Assembly (NCBI RefSeq): GCF_001983165.1
Contig: NZ_MNPU01000051.1
Span: forward strand, 1-42,463
Length of the DNA stretch: 42,463 nucleotides
Source: Pseudomonas gessardii
GTDB taxonomy: Bacteria; Pseudomonadota; Gammaproteobacteria; Pseudomonadales; Pseudomonadaceae
Direction of reading: 5' to 3'
The translations under genes and the position numbers were made by a program. Below the pieces are notes generated by a model. The model saw nothing but the letters and a program-made list of their open reading frames with translations, ran no database searches and was not told where the DNA came from. Positions 36,198 through 42,463 of the stretch are shown here, piece by piece; the stretch's first letter is position 1; every line of letters begins with the position of its first letter.

Positions 36198-36497
36198 TCA
36201 AGGCAGGACTTGCTTGAAGGGTTTGATCACGACATCGGCATACACCCCGGCCGCCACATACGGGTCGGCCTTGGCCCAGGCCTGGGCGTCGGCCAGGGAG
36301 GCAAACTCGGCCACGATCAGGCTGCCGGTGAAGCCGGCCTCTCCCGGATCATTGCTGTCGACCGCCGGGTGCGGGCCGGCGAGCACGATGCGGCCTTCGG
36401 CCTGCAGCCCCTTGAGGCGCTCCACGTGGGCCGGACGCGCGGCCAGGCGCTTTTCCAGGGAGTTGGCGACGTCGGTGGCAATGATGGCGTAGAGCAT
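36198..36497 (-). CDS. yciI: YciI-family protein
   Basis: A 99-residue protein of the YCII fold. It starts MLYAIIATDVANSLEKRLAA and has the conserved His in RPAHVERLKGL and the Asp-Pro of WAKADPYVAAGVY, the His-Asp pair thought to be catalytic in this family. Substrate unknown. The start at 36497 is one base past the yciB stop, so translation is probably coupled; an upstream in-frame extension only overlaps yciB. Confidence 0.93.
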   Translation of the reverse strand: MLYAIIATDVANSLEKRLAARPAHVERLKGLQAEGRIVLAGPHPAVDSNDPGEAGFTGSLIVAEFASLADAQAWAKADPYVAAGVYADVVIKPFKQVLP

Positions 36498-36498
36498 G

Positions 36499-37095
36499 TC
36501 AGTCCTCGGTTTTTGGCGTGGTGGGGTCGGTGTCATGCAGGTGGCGCGACAGGTAGATGCCCTGGGCAACCAGGAACACCACGGTCAGGCCCAGGCTGCC
36601 GAACACCTTGAAGTCGACCCAGTAGTTCTGGAAGGTAAAGGCCACGAACAGGTTGGCCGCGCCGCAGAACAGGAAAAACCCGATCCAGGCGATGTTCAGG
36701 CGGGTCCAGATCGGCTCCGGCAGGCTCAAGGCGTGGCCCATGATGCGCTTGATCAACAGGCGGTCACCGATGAAGTGGCTGCCGAGAAAGGCCAGGGCGA
36801 ACAGCCAGTTGACCACCGGGGCTTTCCATTTAAGGAAGGTTTCGCTGTGGAAGGCCAGGGTCAGGCCGCCAAAGACCAGGCAGGCGACCAGGGTCAGCCA
36901 TTGGCTTTTTTCCAGCTTGCGCTGGGAGATGAAGATCGCCCCGTAGACCACCAGGGAGCTGATGATCAGCACCGCCGTGGCACTGTAGATGCCGCCGAAC
37001 GACAGCTCATGGCCAGCAATCTCGAGGACCCGTGGGTCGGTTTTGAACACGATGAAGAACAGCAACAGCGGGATGAAGTCGATGAATTGTTTCAC
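36499..37095 (-). CDS. yciB: Septation protein A / inner membrane protein YciB
   Basis: A 198-residue membrane protein with about five or six hydrophobic segments. The start is the GTG at 37095 (MKQFIDFIPLLLFFIVFK), which matches the family; codons further upstream do not. The conserved LNIAWIGFFLFCGAANLFVA and FKVFGSLGLTVVF segments are present. It is needed for normal cell envelope and septation in some bacteria. Divergent from the PHP-domain gene. Confidence 0.93.
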   Translation of the reverse strand: MKQFIDFIPLLLFFIVFKTDPRVLEIAGHELSFGGIYSATAVLIISSLVVYGAIFISQRKLEKSQWLTLVACLVFGGLTLAFHSETFLKWKAPVVNWLFALAFLGSHFIGDRLLIKRIMGHALSLPEPIWTRLNIAWIGFFLFCGAANLFVAFTFQNYWVDFKVFGSLGLTVVFLVAQGIYLSRHLHDTDPTTPKTED

Positions 37096-37182
37096 AGTAA
37101 GAGCCAGAAGCTGGATGTGGCGGCATAATAACAAACATCCTTGGTAGCGTAAGCGCCAGCTGACTTGAGGTTACACACTCCC

Positions 37183-38046
37183 GTGAATGTTGATTTGCAC
37201 TGCCACAGCACGGCCTCCGACGGCGCCCTGGCGCCCGCGGTACTGGTTGCGCGTGCGTTTGAAAAAGGCGTGCGAGTCCTGTCGTTGACCGACCACGACA
37301 CCCTTGAAGGCCTGGACGAGGCGCGGCTTGCCGCCACGGCGCTGGGCATGCACCTGGTCAATGGCGTCGAATTGTCCTGCACCTGGGGCGGCGCAACCAT
37401 TCATGTACTGGGCTACGGTTTTGATGTCACTGCCCCGCCGTTGGTGGCGGCCATTGCCAGTTTGCACGATGGCCGCTGGCTGCGGTCCGAAGAAATAAGC
37501 CGCAAACTGGCGCTCAAGGGCATGCCCGGTGCCCTGGAGGGCGCCCGTGCCATCCAGCAGGCGCTGGGCGACAGCGGCAATGCGCCGGCCCGTCCGCATT
37601 TTGCCGACTGGATGGTGCGCGAAGGGTTCGTCAAGGATCGCGCCGAAGCCTTTCGCAAATGGCTGGGCGCCGGCAAGCTGGGGGACGTCAAGCTGCACTG
37701 GCCGACCCTGGAAGACACCGTGGCGACCCTGCGCGCCTCCGGGGCCTGGGTCAGCCTGGCGCATCCCTGGCATTACGACTTTACCCGCAGCAAGCGTCGC
37801 AAGCTGATCGGCGACTATATTCAAGCGGGTGGCCACGCCATCGAAGTGGTCAATGGGCATCAACCCGCCGAACAGGTTGGCAGCCTGGCGATTCTTGCCC
37901 GTGAATTTGGTCTGCTGGTCAGTGCCGGCAGTGACTTCCATGGCCCAGGCGGCTGGTCGGAGATCGGCGAATACCGCCCGGTCCCGGAAGACCTGCCGCT
38001 TTTGTGGGGGCGATTCAAGCATGACCCCATTACCGCCACCGTCTGA
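37183..38046 (+). CDS. rnm: PHP-domain phosphoesterase (RNase AM / YciV / TrpH type)
   Basis: A 287-residue metal-dependent phosphoesterase. Metal-binding motifs of the PHP domain are DLHCHSTASDGAL, LTDHDTLEGL, GVELSCTW, AHPWHYDF and GSDFHGPGG. The E. coli homologue removes nucleotides from 5' ends of RNAs such as 5S rRNA. Start chosen at GTG 37183, with GAGG upstream; a TTG at 37165 is possible. First gene of a plus-strand block with the YciO-type gene and scpA. Confidence 0.9.
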   Translation: MNVDLHCHSTASDGALAPAVLVARAFEKGVRVLSLTDHDTLEGLDEARLAATALGMHLVNGVELSCTWGGATIHVLGYGFDVTAPPLVAAIASLHDGRWLRSEEISRKLALKGMPGALEGARAIQQALGDSGNAPARPHFADWMVREGFVKDRAEAFRKWLGAGKLGDVKLHWPTLEDTVATLRASGAWVSLAHPWHYDFTRSKRRKLIGDYIQAGGHAIEVVNGHQPAEQVGSLAILAREFGLLVSAGSDFHGPGGWSEIGEYRPVPEDLPLLWGRFKHDPITATV

Positions 38047-38059
38047 ACAGGTAGAAAAC

Positions 38060-38689
38060 GTGAGTCAATTTTTCCAGATTCATCCGGAAAACCCGCAAGC
38101 GCGGCTGATCAAGCAGGCGGTGGAGATCATTCGCGGTGGCGGGGTGGTGATCTACCCCACGGATTCTTCCTATGCCATCGGTTGCCAGATCGGCGACAAG
38201 AACGCCGTGGAGCGCGTAAGACGCCTGCGCGAACTGGACAAGAACCACAACTTCGCGCTGATCTGCAGCGACTTGTCGCAACTGGGGCTGTTCGCCAAGG
38301 TCGATACCGGCACCTTCCGCCTGCTCAAGGCCCATACGCCGGGGCCCTACACCTTTATTCTGAATGCCACCCGCGAGGTGCCGCGCCTGCTGCTGCACCC
38401 CAAGAAGCGCACGATCGGCCTGCGGGTGCCGGAGCACCCCATCGCCCTGGCACTGCTGGCCGAGCTGGGTGAGCCGCTGATGAGCGTATCGCTGATCATG
38501 CCCGGCGACACTGAGCCGCTGGAAGATCCCTATGAAATGCGCCAACTCCTGGAAAAGCACGTAGACCTGATCATCGACGGCGGTTACGGCGGCAACAAGG
38601 CGTCCACCGTGATCAACCTGGCCGACGGCGAGCCTGAAGTGATCCGCGTGGGCTGTGGCGACCCGGCGCCGTTCATGGTCGAGGCCTGA
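38060..38689 (+). CDS. yciO: YciO/Sua5/YrdC-family protein (L-threonylcarbamoyladenylate synthase-like)
   Basis: 209 residues from GTG 38060 (MSQFFQIHPENPQARLI), with AGGTAG upstream. It carries the nucleotide-binding motifs of the YrdC fold (GGVVIYPTDSSYAIGC, PGPYTFIL, KRTIGLRVPEHPI, and the end STVINLADGEPEVIRVG). YrdC members make threonylcarbamoyl-AMP for tRNA modification; the YciO branch to which this start and length belong is less certain in activity. The stop is directly followed by the scpA ATG. Confidence 0.9.
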   Translation: MSQFFQIHPENPQARLIKQAVEIIRGGGVVIYPTDSSYAIGCQIGDKNAVERVRRLRELDKNHNFALICSDLSQLGLFAKVDTGTFRLLKAHTPGPYTFILNATREVPRLLLHPKKRTIGLRVPEHPIALALLAELGEPLMSVSLIMPGDTEPLEDPYEMRQLLEKHVDLIIDGGYGGNKASTVINLADGEPEVIRVGCGDPAPFMVEA

Positions 38690-39508
38690 ATGTCGGCCGT
38701 GGAAACCGTCGACAGCCAGGCCGGCGCGCAGCAGGAGCTGCCGTTTGCCATGGTCTATGGCCAGGCGGTCATGGAAATGCCCCTGGACCTGTATATCCCG
38801 CCGGATGCCCTGGAAGTGTTCCTTGAGGCCTTTGAAGGCCCGCTGGACTTGCTGCTGTACCTGATCCGCAAGCAGAACATCAATATCCTCGACATCCCGG
38901 TGGCGGAAATCACCCGCCAGTACATGGGCTATGTCGAGTTGATGCAGTCGGTGCGCCTGGAGCTGGCCGCCGAATACCTGGTGATGGCCGCGATGCTGGC
39001 AGAGATCAAGTCACGGATGCTGCTGCCACGCTCGGAGACGATCGAGGCGGAAGAGGATGACCCCCGCGCCGAACTGATCCGCCGCCTGCAGGAGTACGAG
39101 CGTTTCAAGGCCGCCGCCGAAGGTATCGACGGCCTGAGCCGCGTGGGGCGCGACGTGGTGGTGCCCAGGCTGGATGCGCCAGAGGCCCGGGCGCGAAAAT
39201 TGTTGCCAGATGTAAGTCTGGAAGAATTGCTGATGTCCATGGCCGAGGTGCTGCGCCGTGGCGATATGTTTGAAAGCCACCAGGTCAGCCGCGAAGCCTT
39301 GTCCACCCGCGAACGCATGAGCGATGTGCTGGAGCGCCTCAAGGGTGGTGGGTTTGTGCCGTTTGTCGAGCTGTTTACCGCCGAGGAGGGGCGGCTGGGC
39401 GTGGTGGTGACCTTTATGGCGGTCCTCGAACTGGTCAAGGAATCCTTGGTCGAGCTGGTGCAGAATGAGCCTTTTGCGGCTATCCACGTGCGGGCGCGAG
39501 CCGAATAA
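38690..39508 (+). CDS. scpA: Segregation and condensation protein A
   Basis: A 272-residue kleisin joining the SMC heads in the chromosome condensation complex. The conserved N-terminal motif FEGPLDLLLYLIRKQNINILDIPVAEIT and the downstream LVMAAMLAEIKSRMLLP are intact; the winged-helix C terminus ends VELVQNEPFAAIHV. The first 40 residues are a poorly conserved lead, so a later start is possible. The ATG abuts the previous stop. scpB follows after 12 bases. Confidence 0.95.
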   Translation: MSAVETVDSQAGAQQELPFAMVYGQAVMEMPLDLYIPPDALEVFLEAFEGPLDLLLYLIRKQNINILDIPVAEITRQYMGYVELMQSVRLELAAEYLVMAAMLAEIKSRMLLPRSETIEAEEDDPRAELIRRLQEYERFKAAAEGIDGLSRVGRDVVVPRLDAPEARARKLLPDVSLEELLMSMAEVLRRGDMFESHQVSREALSTRERMSDVLERLKGGGFVPFVELFTAEEGRLGVVVTFMAVLELVKESLVELVQNEPFAAIHVRARAE

Positions 39509-39520
39509 CGAGCTGAATCG

Positions 39521-40441
39521 ATGAATCTGACTGAACCCCGCGAACTGGCGCCCTTGTTGGAAGCCTTCCTCTTGGCCTCGGGCAAGCCGCAATCGCTGGA
39601 ACGCCTGTTTGAACTGTTTGAAGAGGCCGAACGCCCGGAACCGCCGGTCTTCAAGAAGGCCCTGGAAATCCTGCGCAAATCCTGTGACGGCCGGGCCTTT
39701 GAACTGCGGGAAGTGGCCTCGGGCTACCGCCTGCAAATCCGCGAGAAATTTTCGCCGTGGGTCGGGCGCTTGTGGGAAGAGCGCCCGCAACGCTATTCCC
39801 GGGCGATGCTGGAGACCATGGCGCTGATTGCCTATCGCCAGCCCATCACCCGTGGCGAAATCGAGGATGTGCGCGGCGTGGCGGTCAACAGTCATATCGT
39901 CAAGACGCTGTTGGAGCGCGAGTGGATCCGCATCGTCGGCTACCGCGACGTGCCCGGCAAACCGGCGATGTTTGCCACCACCAAGGTGTTTCTCGATCAC
40001 TTCAACCTGAAAAACCTCGACGACTTGCCGCCACTGGCCGAACTGCGCGAGATCGAGGCCGAACCGGTGCTCGACTTCGACGATGCCCCGGTGCCCGCCG
40101 GCTTGCAGGAACTGGCCGATGCCAGCGCTGAACCGGAAGAGCCGAAGGACGAGACCAGTTTCCATACCTTGCTGCTGGAGCTGGACGATATGGAGCAGGG
40201 GATCAAGACCGACTTTGATGATTTGCTGCGTGATGGGGCGGTGGCGCCTGAGTCTGAGCCTGAGCTTGAGGTAAACGTGGAAGCGGCCCCCGAGGAGGAT
40301 ATCCTCGGCGTGGCCGCGGCCCGCGAAAAACTGCTGGCCGCCGTCGCCGCCCTGGAACAACCCGAGTTGAGCGAAGAAGAAGCCGAAGCCCGGGCACTGG
40401 CCGAAGCCATCGAAAACGAACGCCGCGAATTCAAAGACTGA
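39521..40441 (+). CDS. scpB: Segregation and condensation protein B with acidic tail
   Basis: A 306-residue partner of ScpA in the SMC complex. The two winged helices are in about 1-175 (PLLEAFLLASGKPQSLERLFELF; RAMLETMALIAYRQPITRGEIEDVRGV). The remaining 130 residues form an acidic Glu/Asp/Ala-rich tail (many EE, PE and DD pairs) that short family members lack. Such tails are usual in Pseudomonas. REP elements follow the stop. Confidence 0.95.
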   Translation: MNLTEPRELAPLLEAFLLASGKPQSLERLFELFEEAERPEPPVFKKALEILRKSCDGRAFELREVASGYRLQIREKFSPWVGRLWEERPQRYSRAMLETMALIAYRQPITRGEIEDVRGVAVNSHIVKTLLEREWIRIVGYRDVPGKPAMFATTKVFLDHFNLKNLDDLPPLAELREIEAEPVLDFDDAPVPAGLQELADASAEPEEPKDETSFHTLLLELDDMEQGIKTDFDDLLRDGAVAPESEPELEVNVEAAPEEDILGVAAAREKLLAAVAALEQPELSEEEAEARALAEAIENERREFKD

Positions 40442-40454
40442 CCCGGCCTGCCCA

Positions 40455-40543
40455 TATGGGAGCTGGTTTGCCTGCGATACAGGCAACTCGGTACATCAGG
40501 GAGACCGTGTTGATGCCATCGCAGGCAAGCCAGCTCCCACATT
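40455..40543. repeat. REPIN downstream of scpB, copy 1
   Basis: TGGGAGCTGGTTTGCCTGCG at about 40457-40476 is answered by CGCAGGCAAGCCAGCTCCCA at about 40520-40539, the TGCC-type REP pair. Confidence 0.88.
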
Positions 40544-40583
40544 GATGTGTTGTGTAGCCAAACTCGTGCTGCAAACGAGATCC

Positions 40584-40670
40584 CCTGTGGGAGCGGGCTT
40601 GCCCGCGATGGCGGTGTATCAGCCAGCCTATCCGGTGCTGACCCAGCGCCATCGCAGGCAAGCCCCACAG
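40584..40670. repeat. REPIN downstream of scpB, copy 2
   Basis: CTGTGGGAGCGGGCTTGCCC with GCGATGG at 40584-40611 is answered by CCATCGCAGGCAAGCCCCAC at about 40649-40668. One arm is of the CCCG type and the other of the CCTG type, a mixed pair. It lies 41 bases after copy 1. Confidence 0.85.
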
Positions 40671-40695
40671 AAAAGCCCTGTGCAATGAGGTAGTA

Positions 40696-40887
40696 ATGAG
40701 TTCCACCAAAGACCCCTGCATCAGCCTCTGCAAGTTCAGCGACGATATCTGCCTAGGCTGCGGGCGCAGCAAGCGCGAGATCCGGGCCTGGAAGAAGCTC
40801 GACAAGGTCGACAAGCGCGCAGTGCTGGCCGAAGCCGAGCTACGGTTGATCGCCCTGGGGGCCACCGGTCGGCGGAAAAGCAAATGA
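40696..40887 (+). CDS. DUF1289 small cysteine-rich protein
   Basis: A 63-residue protein with the family's cysteine pattern (DPCISLCKFSDDICLGCGR, C-x3-C then C-x2-C), suggesting a metal site, and a basic C terminus (GRRKSK). Function is unknown. AATGAGGTAG just before the ATG provides the ribosome binding site. It stands between scpB and rluB, after two REPINs. Confidence 0.88.
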   Translation: MSSTKDPCISLCKFSDDICLGCGRSKREIRAWKKLDKVDKRAVLAEAELRLIALGATGRRKSK

Positions 40888-41031
40888 GCCGGCACATATC
40901 GACTAGTCTCTGATGCGCAATGCGCGCCATGCGCGTATGATTCGCGACCCTTTGGCGATGCGTTCGCCCAAGCTCCAGATTTGCATACTCTTCAGGCCAC
41001 GCCTGAAGCGACACACCGGGAGGTGCTTAAG

Positions 41032-42270
41032 ATGAAAGACCAAGACCAGAACGACAGCCAGGAAATCGGCCCAGCCGGCGAGAAACTGCAAAAAGTCCTC
41101 GCCCGTATCGGCGTCGGCTCGCGCCGCGACGTAGAAGCCTGGATCACCCAGAAGCGCATCAAGGTCAATGGCGTCGAAGCCACCCTTGGCCAGCGCGTCG
41201 ACCTGCATGACGCGATCACCATTGATGGCAAGGTCATCAAGCGTGAAGAGGCCGCCGAGTCGGTGCGCCGCGTGATCATGTACAACAAGCCCGACGGCGA
41301 GATCTGCACCCGTGACGACCCGGAAGGCCGTCCAACCGTGTTCGACAAGATGCCCAAGCCTAAAGAAGGCCGTTGGATCAATATCGGCCGCCTGGACATC
41401 AACACCACTGGCTTGCTGATGTTCACCACCGACGGTGAACTGGCCAACCGCCTGATGCACCCGTCCTACGAGATGGACCGCGAATACGCCGTGCGTGTAC
41501 GGGGCGAAGTCGATGACGAGATGATCGAACGCCTCAAGGCCGGCGTGGTGCTGGAAGACGGCCCGGCCAAGTTCACCGACATCAAGCAGGCGCCCGGTGG
41601 CGAAGGGTTCAACCACTGGTACCACTGTGTGGTGATGGAAGGGCGTAACCGTGAAGTGCGTCGCCTGTGGGAATCCCAGGGCCTGGTGGTCAGCCGCCTG
41701 AAGCGCGTGCGTTTCGGCCCGGTGTTCCTCAACTCCGACCTGCCGATGGGCCGCTGGCGCGAAATGAGCCAGTACGAAGTCGACATCCTCAGTGCTGAAG
41801 TAGGCTTGACCCCTGTGGCCATGCCGCAGATGAACGCCAAGAGCAAGGACAAGCTGGAGCGCATGCAGCGTAAATCGTCGCGCCCGGTGGCACGCACCGA
41901 ACGCGTTGCCCGCACCTTGCGCCCGGCGCTGGATGCACCGGCCACGGGCGGTCGCATTTCCCGCCAGCCGCAGATCGAGGGCGATCGTCGTCCGTCGGCG
42001 CCGGCCCGTCAGGATGGCGAACGTGCACCGCGCACCCCGCGTCCGGCCGGTCGTGGCGAGGCACCCACCGGTGGTCGCAGCAACCGTGGCGAGACGGGCC
42101 GTGGGGCTCCGCAGACCGATCGTCCAGCCGAAGGTGCCAAGCGCCCAGCCAAGCCCGCGCCGAAAAAGCGCCCAGGGCTGAAACTGGTCGCGGACGAGCC
42201 ATCGGGCAAGCGCCGTGGCGCACCGGCGGGTTCCGGCCAGCGTCCGGGGTTTGGGCGTAAGAAGCCTTAA
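41032..42270 (+). CDS. rluB: 23S rRNA pseudouridine synthase RluB
   Basis: A 412-residue enzyme making pseudouridine 2605 (E. coli numbering) in 23S rRNA. An N-terminal S4 domain (EKLQKVLARIGVGSRRDVEAW) and the RsuA-type catalytic domain, with the catalytic Asp in INIGRLDINTTGLL, are followed by EGRNREVRRLWESQG. From about residue 275 to the end there is a long Arg/Pro/Gly/Ala-rich basic tail (GRGE, RPAGRG, KKRPG), probably disordered and RNA-binding. Start chosen at ATG 41032, with GGGAGGTG upstream; the frame is open further left. Confidence 0.95.
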   Translation: MKDQDQNDSQEIGPAGEKLQKVLARIGVGSRRDVEAWITQKRIKVNGVEATLGQRVDLHDAITIDGKVIKREEAAESVRRVIMYNKPDGEICTRDDPEGRPTVFDKMPKPKEGRWINIGRLDINTTGLLMFTTDGELANRLMHPSYEMDREYAVRVRGEVDDEMIERLKAGVVLEDGPAKFTDIKQAPGGEGFNHWYHCVVMEGRNREVRRLWESQGLVVSRLKRVRFGPVFLNSDLPMGRWREMSQYEVDILSAEVGLTPVAMPQMNAKSKDKLERMQRKSSRPVARTERVARTLRPALDAPATGGRISRQPQIEGDRRPSAPARQDGERAPRTPRPAGRGEAPTGGRSNRGETGRGAPQTDRPAEGAKRPAKPAPKKRPGLKLVADEPSGKRRGAPAGSGQRPGFGRKKP

Positions 42271-42315
42271 GGGCAGCGGCAAGCTTTAAGCTGCAAGCTT
42301 CAAGCGGTAAGAAAA

Positions 42316-42346
42316 AGCGCCAACCTGTGGGTTGGCGCTTTTTTTT
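42316..42346 (+). terminator. Rho-independent terminator of rluB
   Basis: AGCGCCAACC-TGTG-GGTTGGCGCT, a 10-bp perfect stem with a 4-base loop, preceded by an A-run and followed by an uninterrupted T-run to 42346. Confidence 0.95.
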
Positions 42347-42347
42347 G

Positions 42348-42463
42348 GTGCGCCAGGCATGGCGCGTTGCGCGCAAGCGCAACCAGCTTGGCTGTGGTGG
42401 CCACGCTGGTGACTGGGAGGTGAAAGTCCTCTACACACCCGGCAAGGGGAAGTGTTAGCCAGA
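42348..42463 (+). mobile_element. Probable 5' end of a group II intron (cut by the window edge)
   Basis: The sequence begins GTGCGCC, the typical group II intron 5' end (GUGYG). It folds at once into two perfect hairpins: GCGCCA-GGCA-TGGCGC at 42350-42365 and GTTGCGC-GCAA-GCGCAAC with a GNRA loop next to it. It then shows GAGGTGAAAGTCCTCTAC, close to the GUGAAAGUCC element of domain I common to bacterial introns, and GTTAGCC further on. It starts two bases after the T-run of the rluB terminator; bacterial class C introns choose such sites. The intron-encoded reverse transcriptase and the 3' end would lie beyond the window. Confidence 0.7.

Noticed and set aside
40455..40670. Regular palindromic repeats that might be read as a CRISPR array
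   Set aside because: Only four inverted REP arms in two pairs, with unequal spacers and inverted orientation; no cas genes.

Overview
The window comes from a Pseudomonas chromosome, most likely of the P. fluorescens group. The signs are GC-rich codon use, many short REP/REPIN palindromes of the GTGGGAGC-GGGCTTGCCCGCGAT and GTGGGAGC-TGGCTTGCCTGCGAT types between genes, and Pseudomonas gene sets (arcDABC, the GcsR-type glycine cleavage locus, and a CpxR/Spy-like/CpxA cluster next to yciI, yciB and the scpAB-rluB block).

Layout. 1-612: the last codons of an IS30-type transposase, then a start-less, apparently decayed reading frame. 613-4700: TonB-dependent receptor, FecR-like anti-sigma factor and FecI-like sigma factor (minus strand) behind a Fur box. 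4772-5602: lipoprotein with an internally duplicated two-cysteine repeat. 5786-6876: Xre/RES toxin-antitoxin pair. 6887-9031: FMN L-lactate dehydrogenase with a divergent LysR regulator. 9186-11169: nadA, an RDD membrane protein and a cold shock protein. 11558-17542: gcvH-gcvP-sdaA-gcvT operon (minus strand). 17878-22560: a 1560-residue protein of the Pseudomonas dermonecrotic-toxin-domain type. 22561-24069: the sigma-54 activator GcsR. 24255-29591: arcDABC plus a DUF5064 gene (minus strand). 30039-31466: a second, divergent arcD. 31586-36091: CoA-transferase, CpxA-like kinase, Spy-like protein, CpxR-like regulator and a small coiled-coil membrane protein. 36198-37095: yciI and yciB. 37183-42270: PHP phosphoesterase, YciO-type protein, scpA, scpB, DUF1289 protein and rluB (plus strand). 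42348 to the window end: what looks like the 5' end of a group II intron directly behind the rluB terminator.

How the parts work together. GcsR should activate the gcv operon through the -24/-12 promoter at 17601-17615 and 18-bp operator-like sites at 17680-17797. The large toxin-like gene sits between the regulator and its target operon and starts just beyond those sites. The glyA gene present in the equivalent P. aeruginosa operon is missing here, and a REP cluster lies in its place. The arginine deiminase operon has an Anr-type promoter and faces a full-length arcD copy in inverted orientation. The best candidates for new biology are the orphan toxin-like giant inside the GcsR locus, the group II intron at the terminator, and the inverted arcD duplication with an unexplained 447-bp spacer.
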